The notes under the pieces are model-generated. The model worked only from the letters and a program-made list of their open reading frames with translations. It was not told the origin of the DNA and made no database searches. Shown here in pieces: positions 10,366-21,809 of a DNA stretch of 64,000 bases. The position numbers and the translations under genes are program-made. Every line of letters starts with the position of its first letter. The first letter of the stretch is position 1. Source of the DNA: Isoetes taiwanensis (Eukaryota; Streptophyta; Lycopodiopsida; Isoetales; Isoetaceae); the NCBI GenBank assembly GCA_021234155.1, contig JAJEKV010000160.1:1-64000 (forward strand), written 5' to 3'.

Positions 10366-13300
10366 CTGAATGTAAATTGACCCGTGGAGTGCGAATACCC
10401 TAATCTAACCTATTTAGTTCTTCTTGTTTCTTCTTCTTTTTTCTTGCTTTTGGGGGGGGGGTCGGATAAGGTATTAGTAGCCATAGGGCGTGTTATAAGT
10501 AATGATTATATAGTGCATACATGTTTGATATTGTCGTATTATGTTGCATTTACTTTGTGCATGCTTGGCTTTTGTATTCATTATTTTTTGTTTTGTTTGT
10601 AGGCATAAAATGGCCTCGATAAGGACGGAGATGCTTAGTGAAATTAGGCGCATCCTCATCAATCACATATGCGCCTGAGCCAGGCCGAACGACATATGCA
10701 AGCCCGATGGTCAGATTAACCGTTTTGTAGCATCGGTTGAGAAAGAATGTCGATGCGAATTATGTGGGAGGTGGCGAGCATGAGTGCGAGTTGGAAGATA
10801 TGATGAGAAAGAACTTAAAGTCTTGGGTTTGCAATCTGAGGCGAATTGAGGATGCTACTTAAGTATAAAGTGCCACTTATGAGCCCCTATCTGAGGCATA
10901 CGTGGGGACGATGGGCTAAGTCGTGGCGAAGTGCAAAAGGTCCGGCCTTAAAGATCACAAGATGGCCGATGGAGATCTCAATGATGAACATGTGAAGGAG
11001 TTAGATAGTCTTATCCATGGTGGGAGCTCTATTGGTGCGGGGGCTAGATTATCATTACATGCTCATGATAAATGTCTTTGCATTTATTGACAAAGCATTC
11101 ACGTGGATCTTTGTTGGAGTTTAAAAAGTGCATTGGTAGTAAACAAGGCGCGGATATACCAAATCGGATCTTGGGAACCCTGTACTTTAATCAAGATGAT
11201 TATTATCTTGGCATTATGTGGAGAGGCCAAGATAGGCTGCATCATGGTTGTTGGTGACAAGTATATCCGTTTCAAGAGCCCAAGTCAGCATTGGCCCACA
11301 CCCTTGGACTTGCCCACGAGGTCTTTTGTGGAGATGAGCCACGGGGACCAATGGTAGTCTGCCATTCATGAATGGAGGAACCTTTTGAGAATTACTTGAC
11401 CATCTTTCGAGCCAATTCTCTTCTTATAGGAGATGGTCAAATGCAATACATAGTGCTCAAGAAGGGCTGATATGAAGATAAGTGCGGTGGAAAGCCAAAA
11501 TGAGACTTCGTGTATAAATGCGTCCGAAATAGCTCTCGCTCTTTGCGGAAGGAGTCTATGCCATCCACGCTCAGGTTGGACACACACAAAGCTCAATTGC
11601 AAAAGGGTCAAACTCCATTTTGATGACTAAACTTACAAATGTGTGGGTGGCTATTGGTGATTGGGACCACGGCCCCGTTTTTTTTTGCAAGGAAGCGAAT
11701 GCCCAAATTGAAGAGCCGTTATACACTACAAGATGGAGCAGTGCGATATCCTTGGTGGGAGAAGAGAGTTTTACATCATCATCGGATGACCAAGCATCAT
11801 GGGGCATGAGATATCGACATATATTCCACAGGCTACATTTACGAGATGCTCCTTGATTTTGTCGAGGCAATGCGGCTTATGGGGTTGTGTGTTGAGATAA
11901 ACCCAACCGGCCCGATACTCTAGCACATTGGACATCATCCAACATATGAAGGTCCAAATGATGATGGATGAGAGAGCTGGTGCACATGGATCGCCCATCT
12001 ATTGCTCGCGTCGTCGATGTGTTCAAAACAGTGAGGGGCTTTCTTGATATAGTTGTGAGAGAGCGACATATGAAGTGTGGTGATCCACTTGAGATGGCTA
12101 AGCTCTTTGTTAAATGCTTGCAAGAAGTGATTAATATAATTTTGTCTTCCTATTTGAGGCTTGTTGCAACCAATAAATGTTTTTAGTCAAAATTACTAAT
12201 GAAAAAAGTAATTTATTAATCAAAAAATTATTATTAATGGTAAATAAATTATTAATCATAACTTGTAGATAAAGTGTAATTTCTGAGGCGTCAAACCCTA
12301 GGTTTTGTGTGCTACATCATCAAACCCTAGATTGTAAATGCCATGTGGCACAATCTAGGGTTTGATGATAATATTTCACTAAGCTAGGGTTTGATGACAT
12401 GGCACTTACTATGATGTGGCAATAGGAAGTCGCTGACGTGACACAACCCTAGGGTTTGATGATGTGCCACCGCATAGCGTAGGGTTTCATGATGTGGCAC
12501 TAAAAATGCCACGTGGGATAATTTAGGGTTGATTGTATGACATGATACATGGCACGATAATATGGCAACCTAGAGTTCGATATGCACCCCATACCTATAT
12601 CTGAGATACTTTTCTAATATAAATAAGAAGATAAGAATATAAATTTAGGTATTTATTCAAAGACACTTGTTCAAAGCTTTTCTCTCGCTAATTCTCGTTA
12701 TGTTCAAATTAATATATATAGTCATGGCGGAGGCTCAATTCTTAGCGGTTTTTCCTCATTGTGGCCCTCTTTCGCTGATGCAATATTCATGGCATTATCG
12801 TCTCCCCTCGCCCCAGGTCAAGGCGGTCAAAGACTGCGATATAAGTGCTTAGGGGCTCATTAGTGGCACATTTCGAACCATAAAAATACTATTTTTCATC
12901 TCTATGGTTTGTAAGTATCATTCTATTATTGCAACCAATATCATTCATGGTTATCAAATGTTTCTCTCACAATTTCTTTTGATCTAGGTGTGCTCTTTTT
13001 CGGCGATGAATAGAGGTAATCCTGCAAATCGTCACGGAGAATGAGCAAAGGCGAAAGGTAAGTATTTATATAGTTTTATTATACGCTTTACCCTCTAATT
13101 AGGTATGTGAGTTTATGCATGGAGTTTTAGTTTGTTGTGTAGAGGAAAGGGGCGAGTTTAGAAAATAGGAGGAGGACTCCACGAGGTAGGGGCAATCGAT
13201 TTGATGTTCCTCCAAGGCGCCAACCTCCACCTATCACTACACCAGCGGGTTTGGGTATTAAGATAGTTTTTATAAAAATAATAAATAAATGAATTGTTTT

Positions 13301-15120
13301 TGCATGATATTTGTATACAGCAGCTCCTCCGCTCCCGCCTTCCATAAACATGTCTCCGTAGAGAGAGACCAAATTGCGGCATATTTTGCCTCTTTGACAC
13401 CAGCGCCCGGTTAAATGACCTCAGCTCCTATTCCCCAAGCGACATAGTGTTGATTATCGGCCTCCCCGTTCTCGCGAGAATATTGAGAATGCTAGGCGTA
13501 GTATGGACTCCGTTCTAGGCAAGAGGCGGGAGCGATTTTTTCTAATGCAAGGAACTTGGAGGAAGATTTCAACAGGTAAATATATATCCACTACGTACCA
13601 AACATTTCTTTAGTTGCGGCATGTTAAAGATGCTCATTCTCTCATTACTTCCCAGGTCAAGAAGTAGTGGAAGCAAGCGGACTCTAGCGTTCAAGATCGC
13701 GGCGATCATCACGAGGGTTCGGGATCCGAAGAACATGGTAAATTTCGCTGACTTGGAGAGGGAAGGATCCCGACGATGTCCCGTGTGTCACTGAAGAAAG
13801 CGTCCATTTCGCTTTGTTTTGACCGTAAGTCTGCCCAGTGGGTGAATTGGCCCCGAATATACCCGACTATCATATTAATAATAATTTTTTGATGTAAGTT
13901 ATGTGAACATATTATTTAAGATATCAACCTTAAATATTAGTACTTTGTCATCTAAATTTGTTGTTTTGTTCATTCTCTTCACTTAGAATACATTGTAAAA
14001 GTGCTCAAAAGGTTCTTAATCGGGGCCGGGATATGTATATTGCCGGTAGACATAAACACGCTTTTATATACCCACCATTTATGCTTGGGGGACGCTCTTC
14101 TAAGAAGGATGATGAGGGAAGTGTCTTTTATACTACACGAGGGACGCGGTCACAAATAATATCTCTCGTTTATGGCCTCCCAGCGGTATAGGGGGTGGCC
14201 TGGTGCTTATGACCAAGCCTTGAAATAGAAGCGTCAAAAAATAAAATGAAACGAGTTTCGAGGAGATAGAAAAAGCAAAGGCGTTTAAGCGGAAGAAGCT
14301 CACTCGATGATGGGCGAGCTTATACGAAAAAGGAGGTACATGACCTAGTCATAGTCTTGTTTTTATTATTTTGATATTCGTTGATCTATCGATGTATGTC
14401 AAAGGCACAATGTGGTCAAGGAAGGCGGAAGCGGACTTGCGAAAAAAGAAGGGGCGATTGGTCAAAAGTCCTAAACCACTTAATCTCCACAAGGAAGATA
14501 TCAAGGTATTTCTTATTTTTTTTGTCATTCGTTCACTTTAACTTGTGATAATGTTGTGTGCCTTGCAATCAGATTGCATTCGAGCGTGCAAAGGATCGAG
14601 AAAAAACATAGTTTCGGACCGAAACAAAGCAACTAAAAAGCCTTGGCCAGATCTCATTTGGGCTCCGTGATCGGAAAAGGGTTTCATTATAGATTAATTA
14701 AAAGAGCTATATTAGTTCACATTAATTTTAATAAGAACTTTAAATGTCACTAGCTAATACTCGTTATATTGTCATAGGAATATCTATCACGGGTTTGCCC
14801 CTAATAGCGGCGGTACAAGTAGCCGGGGCGTGGGTTGTTTATCTGTATCAACGGTTATCTGACGAGGAACTCTCCCAATTGGCGGGAATGCGGGGTGCGT
14901 TGTAGAAAATTATTATAATTCTATGAACTACATTAGCGCCATATTCTTTTGGTTTTATAGGAAGCGATTGGCGGATATGAATGAAGGTCTAGAGCATGAC
15001 ATGGGGCTCCGAGGCGGAGGAGGATGCAAAAGCGTCATTTGGAGAGCCATCAATCATAGCGCAGTGCTTGTTGGCGGTTCGGCGTTCTCTAACTTCCACG
15101 TACTCGGATGACTACTCCTT
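10366..15120 (+). mobile_element. Decayed mobile-element interior, fragmented ORFs
   Basis: Short coding-looking stretches lie on the plus strand at about 10610-10860, 11070-11360, 11970-12130, 13020-13240, 13420-13580, 13660-13820, 13960-14190 and 14920-15110. They are separated by stops, frameshifts and AT-rich spacers with possible GT/AG borders. The 13 kb part is Arg/Pro-rich, gag-like in composition. No reverse transcriptase, integrase or transposase signature could be recognised, so no family is assigned. It is described as the remnant of one or more elements because it sits between two GC-rich segments and contains a nested retroposon. Confidence 0.4.
12290..12560. repeat. Telobox-like repeat cluster with perfect 20 bp hairpin
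   Basis: The words AAACCCTAG / CTAGGGTTTGATGATG recur at least six times in both orientations, usually followed by TGTGGCAC. Positions 12316-12335 and 12350-12369 are a perfect 20 bp inverted repeat around a 14 bp loop. A transcript of either strand would fold into a stable stem. No gene is present. The AAACCCTA core equals the plant telobox, but the spacing is not telomeric. Confidence 0.85.
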
Positions 15121-15177
15121 TGAATCGAGAGAGAGAGTAGCTCTAGGCTAAAAGGGTGGATACTCCTCTTACTTGAG

Positions 15178-15332
15178 TCTTTTGTGATTATTTAAAAATA
15201 TAAATACAATTCACTTTTGTGATTATTTAAAATATAAATATAAAAATAATTTTGTGACTATTTAAAAATATGAATATAAAAACACTTTTGTGATTATTTA
15301 AAATATTTTATATTTATATTTTTATATAAATA
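15178..15332. repeat. AT-rich ~35 bp tandem repeat, four copies
   Basis: TTTTGTGATTATTTAAAA starts near 15180, 15213, 15249 and 15285, each followed by an AT-rich tail (TATAAATA). It leads directly into a run of 25 T at 15333-15357. Confidence 0.85.
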
Positions 15333-15860
15333 TTTTTTTTTTTTTTTTTTTTTTTTTCCTACGTCGCGTCAGGCGGCGTATCCCGGCTTTTTTTTGCCGC
15401 GTGGCTTTTTTATCAGCGGATTTTGAATTTTCCGTGTATATTCCGTGTCACGTCGCATGCGGCGTGTCCGCGTAACTTTTCACTGCGTGTATATTGCTGC
15501 GTGTATATTCCGCGTGTATATGCCGCGTGTATATACCACGCGGTGGATTTCCACGTCGCGTCGCAGTGCGGCGATATACCGCGGCTTTTCTTACTTGCAG
15601 CGTGGATTTTGGTGATGTTCCGTGTATATTCCCGTGTATATTCCGTGTATATTTCGCGTGTCGCGTGCCATCGCGGCGTCTGCCTGGCGGCGACGCTTAT
15701 CGCGTCGCGGCGTCTGTAGCGGCGCTTTAGCAGCGCTTAACGGCGCCGCGTTATCGGCGATGTGACGTTACGGCGTCTGTGACGGCGGCGGCGGCGGCGC
15801 CGTCGGGCGTCAGCGTGGAAGCGTGTGACGTCGCTATTAACGTCGCTAAATGCCCCTTTT
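15333..15860. repeat. Poly(T) run and GC-rich minisatellite (right GCGTCG segment)
   Basis: A 25-T run is followed by GC-rich sequence. The first half contains repeated CGTGTATATTCC words (15430-15660), the second half many GCGTCG, GGCGGCG and CGTCGCTA words. The string at 15451-15466 equals the one at 6734-6749. On the minus strand the T run would be a poly(A) tail, so a minus-strand retroposon is possible, but no target duplication was found. The short ORFs inside are composition artefacts. Confidence 0.7.
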
Positions 15861-15895
15861 CTTGTTGTGCATGTGGGATGCTTGCGGACCCTCAT

Positions 15896-16468
15896 TTAAG
15901 TTTCATCACGGTTGGCCTTTTGGTACTCAACATCCGTGTGGTGGATATTGACCTTTATGGACTCAATATCACACTCCAGTTGTAAAGCTTGATTAAGCTT
16001 TGTTTCAGCTTCTACACAAAGCTTCCCTCGTCTGTTCATGCGCTTCCCAAAACGTTCCATGAAGTGGGAAGAGCTGTTAATAGTAGGAGAATTCACACTA
16101 GTCACATTGGGAATTGAGCTCCTTGGATTAATCCCTCTAATAGAAAAGTTTCCTTTCTCCAATATTTCCAACTCTGCAGTAGTGATATTCACACCCTTTG
16201 CCACAGGCCAATCTGCTGGACGAGTAGGTGTGGCTATGATGCCCGCAACTGGATAGTAGGTATGCTGCACATTTTGAGGACAAAACCAAAACCTTTGTGT
16301 GACCTCTCTACCATTTGCTTTCCTTTGCCCAGTGAAGCATGGTGCAATAGTGGATTCTGTACATACCCTATTAATTTCAGAATTGCATCTTCGACCATTG
16401 GACTTGATTCTACCTTGACATCTTATTTTACTACCAGGAAAGCTACAACAGATAGCAAGGAAGTCCAT
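15896..16468 (-). CDS. Hypothetical protein, Cys-rich N-terminal half
   Basis: A 190-codon open frame reads from the Met at 16468 to a stop at 15896. Residues ~15-75 hold several Cys (RCQGRIKSNGRRC, then VCTES, APCF and a later WFCPQN), a spacing that could bind zinc. The middle is Ser/Pro/Thr-rich, and the C-terminal ~45 residues are hydrophilic and helix-prone (RGKLCVEAETKLNQALQL). I do not recognise the family. It starts just beyond the GC-rich segment and has no neighbour in the same direction. A single exon of a larger gene or a remnant of a transposon protein are equally possible; the start codon is not supported by other evidence. Confidence 0.4.
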   Translation of the reverse strand: MDFLAICCSFPGSKIRCQGRIKSNGRRCNSEINRVCTESTIAPCFTGQRKANGREVTQRFWFCPQNVQHTYYPVAGIIATPTRPADWPVAKGVNITTAELEILEKGNFSIRGINPRSSIPNVTSVNSPTINSSSHFMERFGKRMNRRGKLCVEAETKLNQALQLECDIESIKVNIHHTDVEYQKANRDET

Positions 16469-16469
16469 G

Positions 16470-17040
16470 ACATGGACTACTCAAAGAAGGTTATGTTAGC
16501 AACAATGACTTCATAGCCAAAACGATGGTATTTCTTTTTCAAGCGTATATTCTCAAACCAAAATAAAAAACCTAACACTTCAACTAACTAATTGCCACTT
16601 AAACAAGGGGCAATCCAAACATACCAATCTAATTAGGTATTACATTTATAATATGTATTCTTATGATATTCTTGTTCATATTCTAGTTCTTGACCCCAAA
16701 ATGACAAATTGTGGTTCCTGGTAACTATGCAATGTTGTGGAATGGGCATTAGCCATGGTTATTCCTTGTACTATAATCCATAACTAGAAGTGGAATGCCA
16801 TTCTGGTAAACCCTAAAAGTGTTGAATTACCGAGTAATCATTGCAATATTTGTGGTCATACACTCATGAAAGATGCAATGTCAACAAAAGAATTAGAATT
16901 TATAAAATCATTAAGCATATACAATGCATAGTAGATAACATAATTGTCCCTCTTGCTTAGACTGATGTGACATGACACCTACCATGAGCCCAAATCCGAA
17001 AATGCAAGGATTAATTATGTTTGACAACAAGGTCTTCTTG
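16470..17040. other. Intergenic, nothing recognised
   Basis: AT-rich sequence with no conserved frame, repeat or RNA gene visible. Confidence 0.6.
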
Positions 17041-17049
17041 GAAAAAAAG

Positions 17050-17530
17050 TGCCTGTGCCTTCCAGATCGAGTGCGGCGGCGCTCCTCCTTCTTTCTGTGC
17101 TAGCCAATCTGACTGTGGGGCTCCCTTCACATCGCTATTGCAGATTTCGCAACTGGTAAATACTCTTCTTTTGATTTTTCTGTACTTCTTCTTTTGATTT
17201 GCAAAAAAAAATTCTGCCTTCCAGATCGAGTGCGGCGGCGCTCCTCCATGTTTTTGTGCAATCCGGACTGAATGTGGGGGCTCCATTCGAATATGGTAAT
17301 AGCTTTTTTTCTGTGCTACTTAAGCAAGATCTATCTTCCTATCAAAAAAATACTTTCTTCATGATCCGGAATGGGGCACCGAGTGCGGCGGCGCTGCTCC
17401 AACTATTTGTGCAATCCAGTTCTTGGAAAAATATATCTCCAGCTCCATACTCCAGTTAGGTGGGAAAACGTATGTGCCTTTTGGACCTAGTGCGGCGGCG
17501 CTCCCCCATGTTTCTGTGCAGGAAATAGCT
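17050..17530. repeat. Interspersed tandem repeat around GTGCGGCGGCGCTCCTCC
   Basis: The core AGTGCGGCGGCGCTCC or a one-base variant occurs near 17070, 17229, 17378 and 17489. Each copy is followed within ~10 bp by a TTTCTGTGC or TTTGTGCAATCC element. Three copies are preceded by an A- or T-rich spacer of variable length. Periods are roughly 110-160 bp. No conserved reading frame joins the copies. Confidence 0.8.
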
Positions 17531-17906
17531 CCAGACATAGCGGTATTACAGATTTTGCAACAGGTAAATACTCTGGATTGATGCTGGAAGTTGTGTGTGG
17601 ACGTGTAGAGATCTTATAGTATAGCATGAATACTTTGTCTGTTTCTTTTTGGTCCCCTTCTGTATGGCTTTGACAGCCAAATCAAAGAGCACAAAAGGCA
17701 ACAACAAAGGAAATTACGGTGGCAATGCTTGGTGGAGCAGACCTTTCCCTACTTTGGAACATGCCTAAATCCGATATGGTGGAGCCTCGCCTGTAACAAC
17801 GGAAGCAGCATACTCTTTACATGCAGGGCAGAGGTCCAGGCTGCATTGTTACCAAGTTTTAATCCCTATGTCTTTGGCCTCCATCATCTTGCCTCATTTA
17901 TTGCCT

Positions 17907-18028
17907 CAGCTGTATCTTTTCTTCCCACTGGCATAACCGAAGAGATGAACCCATTTTCCTTATGCATCAGCTGTATCTTTTCTTCCCACTGGCATAACCG
18001 AAGAGATGAACCCATTTTCCTTATGCAA
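17907..18028. repeat. 61 bp perfect tandem duplication
   Basis: CAGCTGTATCTTTTCTTCC begins at 17907 and again at 17968; the two 61 bp units are essentially identical through CCTTATGCA, indicating a recent duplication. Confidence 0.92.
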
Positions 18029-18119
18029 ATTTCTGGCTTCCATGTCCTGTTGGTAGTTTGTTGAGCAACCTCTTATGTATTTTTCATTGTTGCCTTAATT
18101 TATGTACTGTTAACTGATG

Positions 18120-18993
18120 CCTTAAATGTTTTAAATGTACAGCTTTGGCTTTTGCCTTAAATCTTTGCAATTGCAATGTTACCATAAAATGGCATGCTCA
18201 GCATATAACAGCTTCAGCCATAGCCCGTCCATTTTTTTATCCCTTTGGTATGCTAAATGCAAACTCCTGAAGATGCCATTTTCTTGCAGCCTGCCTCAAA
18301 GATTGGCATCATGATCTTCTGATGCAAGTAGCCTTCTGAGCAGGAAGATTTGTTTGATGATTATAATAAACATTGAAGTTTTGTAAATTAGATACATTTA
18401 CAGCAGGAAGTTGCCCTGATAAGGAATTGTTAGACAGCCTCAAGGTTAACATATGGGACAGCGATAACAATGATGGAATTTGGCCAGTAAGGTTATTGGA
18501 TGATAAATCTACTCTGTTCACACGAATGAAGGAAGCAATAGACGTTGGAATCTGGCCTGAAATTTCATTTTGCTGCAAATAAAGACCCCGTACATTCCTA
18601 CTAGCGACAAGTCGGAAGGTCGCCAATCAAGGCATTTCCTCTCAAGTTCCAAGAGATTCTATAGAGCCTCTAAGGTGAGCATTTGGTAGGATGATTTTAA
18701 ATACACGGCCCCTCTCACATACTATACCTCTCCATTTTGCTATCACATGGATTTCCACGGTGCTATCTCGATGCCTTGATTATTTTAAATGTACCTTAAA
18801 TGTTTTAAATGTCTGACTTTGGCTTTTGCCTCAAATCTTTGCAATGTTACCATAAAATGGCATGCTCAAAGATATATAATGACTTCAGCCATAGCAGATC
18901 CATTTTTTATCCCTTTGGTATGCTAAATGCAAACTCGAAGATGCCATTCTCTTGCAACTTTGCATGCCTCAAAGATTGGCATCATGATCTTGA
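18120..18993. repeat. ~200 bp direct duplication flanking an LRR fragment
   Basis: 18120-18325 and 18789-18993 share long matches (TTTGGCTTTTGCC, ACCATAAAATGGCATGCTCA, ATCCCTTTGGTATGCTAAAT, GCCTCAAAGATTGGCATCAT) with small indels. A TTGTTGAG-AACCTCTTATGTA block lies before the first copy (18058) and after the second (19003). The arrangement fits a tandem duplication of a ~670-940 bp unit, with the LRR remnant lying in between. Confidence 0.85.
18366..18765 (-). pseudogene. LRR receptor-like kinase ectodomain fragment
   Basis: Minus-strand translation gives leucine-rich repeats of the plant xxLxLxxNxLxGxIPxx type: RGLYLQQNEISGQIP, VDLSSNNLTGQIPS and LRLSNNSLSGQLP, ending LQNFNVYYN. Upstream, in another frame, lies GRVFKIILPNAHLRGSI, which resembles the first repeat after the LRRNT cap, preceded by WRGIVCERG. 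Joining them needs at least two frame changes (near 18640 and 18615), and there is no signal peptide, transmembrane segment or kinase domain nearby. It is therefore a decayed 5' part of an LRR-RLK gene, a family in which the ectodomain binds extracellular ligands or partner kinases. Confidence 0.8.
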
Positions 18994-20039
18994 TTATTTT
19001 GTTTGTTGAGAAACCTCTTATGTATTTTTCATTGTCTAACTTTGTTTTGGCACTTTAAATATTGGGGAATCAGCTCGGTTTGGACCATCGGTTATTTGTT
19101 CTAGCATAGTTATGGGGGGCTCCAGACACACCGGTAAACACAAAATTTATTTGAAAAAAAAATACTGTTCTTCTTGAAGATTATGTGTTGTGATGTTCAA
19201 GGACATGTTCGGTTATGGTTTACACTAGAAACAAAACTCCCATCCCATTTGTCCCTCTTGCTTACACACCCCCAAAGAAGAAGAAGAAGAAGAAGAGAGA
19301 AGGCGGCAGAAGCACTCAGGTTCACTAGAGGTATCAATAGGTGACACAAACAGTATAAACCCAGGAAAAGCATTCACCGATTTAGCAATGGGAAAAGATA
19401 CAGAAAGTCCAATGGTAGAGAAAGGCCTAGTAAATGATGTCCAGGATATATGGCGCCAATCGATCGAGAATTTGCCGGGTATGTCATTTGTTTCATTAGA
19501 TCATTTTCCTTCTCTGCTTGCGAAATATGTAACCATGAAATTTGTGTAGGTTTTTGCTCATGAGATGGTTGCTGACATAATGAGTAAATGTCGCATCGAG
19601 AGAGGATCAGAACCTCCCAAGATACCTCTTTGCCGTATCTTGCGGAATCTTTAGCAATTATGGTAGTACTACTTATCCTTTTTAACGTATTAGCATTCTT
19701 CCTGTGTATGCAGAATCAATAGCTTCAGTTTTCTCAAAAAGGGAATCTCCAGTTCAGAAGGAAAGAAGGTGTAGACATTGTCTACTTGTAGATGACGAGT
19801 GTGTAGAAGGATGAGGACTTCATGTCGTCTAGGTTTTCATAACATTATTATGGATTATAGTATTTTGTCTTCCATAGTTCACTTCAAACTATTTCTTTTA
19901 AACTACTTCTACATACTTTAATGCAGTGTTATTTTCTATAGTATGGAGTCTTCAATTGCATCTTCTACACCTCAAAACCAATGGCAAAAGCAGAATTTGA
20001 TGTGACAATCTAAAAAAACCCTCTAAACCCTTCCAAAAA

Positions 20040-21802
20040 AAACCCTCCAAAAATTCGCACTCGAAATCCAAGAACAAATACGATAGATCAGGCTATGAAG
20101 GATATGGTTGTTCAGTTTTGGTTAGATAACTCAAAGGTTTCACCAAAAATTAGAGATGTCATGAAGAAGAGGACACAACCAATTCAATATATTGACATTA
20201 CACAGGTACGACTGTAATTTAGCTGTAATTGCATCTTGTTTTTCAGAATAAAGATGTTTTTTATTTTGTAACACTGATGTAAAGTTTGTAGATTTCTTTA
20301 CTTTTTGGCAGAATAAAGATGTCTTTTATTTTGTAACACTGATGTAAAGTTTGTAACAGATTTCTTTACTTTTTGAATGTAATATAGATGCAGTCTGCCC
20401 TAGTTGTTCGACATGGAAATATCAAATTATTTCATGGCAACACGTACATGTATATTTGTTTACATGTATATTCTGGATGTATATTTGTTTACATGTATAT
20501 TCGGATGTATTGTAGATGTGGCGGTAACTAAGAAGAAATTAGTGTGGAGATGTATTAATTGTCAAAAAATTATGTGACTTCATAGTAAATGAAATAAAAT
20601 TCATGTCAGAATGTACATGTATGTGTGGGAGTTTAGGGTCTTGAATATGTAAAAGATTTGTATGTAATGTAATGTAATGAGGTGACTAATTTTATTTCCT
20701 TTGTAATTTTACAGCTGAATTATTCGAATTTTGTGGATCATTATCGAGAGGTTCGGATTGGGCTTAGGCAATTTGAATACTTAAAACCTTCTTGCATTAG
20801 AAAGCTAACGGAAAGAAACACATGTTGTTGCGTGAAACATGAGCAATCGAGATCTATACAAGCGGGCATTTAATTTGATGAGGTCAAGACTCCATGAAAA
20901 TTGTTCGTGCAATTGTGGTGTGTGCGATCCGAAGCTCATCTTTGGAATATGTCAAGCCAAGGACAAGACATTTGATAATGTTAGCACATTTTGGAGGGCT
21001 ATGGTATGTGATAGAGCAAGCGGCGGGCAATGAGTGGCATAAGCTACAATGTATCAAATCAGATTGTGGAAATTGTGGGAAACAATTAATTGAGTTGTGT
21101 CAAGAGAATACAAGGGGCAGATTGATCAAACGCTTGATTGGCAAGTCTATGGTTACGTTAATGAGCCCTCGAAGAAAGGAACTTCCACGAAGACTAAAGC
21201 TAATTGACAAGAAAGGCAGCTCGAATATGTTGGATAACATGTTTGATCATATGTCGAAGTTTGTATATCATAACTTTGTGGCACATTGGCGAGCAAACAA
21301 CTCAAGGAATCCATGAAGAGTCTTCGTGGATGATATCAGATATTATCGGTTGTTGATTTCTGAGAATTATACTTTGAAGCCATTCAACGAGATTCAAGCA
21401 CAACATTGGTACAATGAACAAATCAACATATTGGTCCACATCACGATATTCAAGGTACAGGGTAAAATGAGGAAATGTGTGCACTTCTTTATTTCAGATG
21501 ACAAAACACATGATACTCACTTTGTACAAAAAGCATTCAAGATGCACCTCAATTGGCTGAAAGAAAATGGTGCTGGTCATATGAAATACCACTTAGTTTG
21601 GTCTGATGGGTGTGCAGCCCAATTCAAGTCGAGAAGAGCTTTCTATCATGTAACTAGGTATCATCAAGAGCATAAGATCAGAATGCACTGGAATTTCTTT
21701 GGCTCAGGACATGGGAAGGGCACACATGACGGAGAAGGAGCCATAGCCATGGAGATGTATGCCATGGAGGACGACCTTCATATAGAGCTGAAGATGGCCT
21801 GA
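20040..21802 (+). pseudogene. Transposase-like (DDE/RNase-H type) gene, frameshifted
   Basis: An exon at ~20040-20214 (ends CAG before GTACG) encodes AMKDMVVQFWLDNSKVSPK. After an intron, coding resumes at ~20716 with a tyrosine-rich segment, then a Cys-rich block (NCSCNCGVCDP, later WHKLQCIKSDCGNCG) that may bind zinc. The last part (21326-21802) contains SENYTLKPFNEIQAQHWYN, WSDGCAAQFKS and GSGHGKGTHDGEGA. The order 'acidic-ENYT / SDGCAAQFKS / HGKGxxDGxGA' is shared with uncharacterised transposase-like proteins of animals and plants with a probable RNase-H fold. Several frame changes are required (near 20860, 21020, 21300 and 21350), one of them right at the first acidic motif, so the copy is dead. 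No terminal inverted repeats were identified. Confidence 0.7.
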
Positions 21803-21809
21803 AGATCAA

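Noticed and set aside
15780-15865. Helitron 3' end (hairpin followed by CTAA at ~15857)
   Set aside because: The stem is only 5 bp, sits too close to the CTAA, and no TC start or Rep/helicase coding was found.
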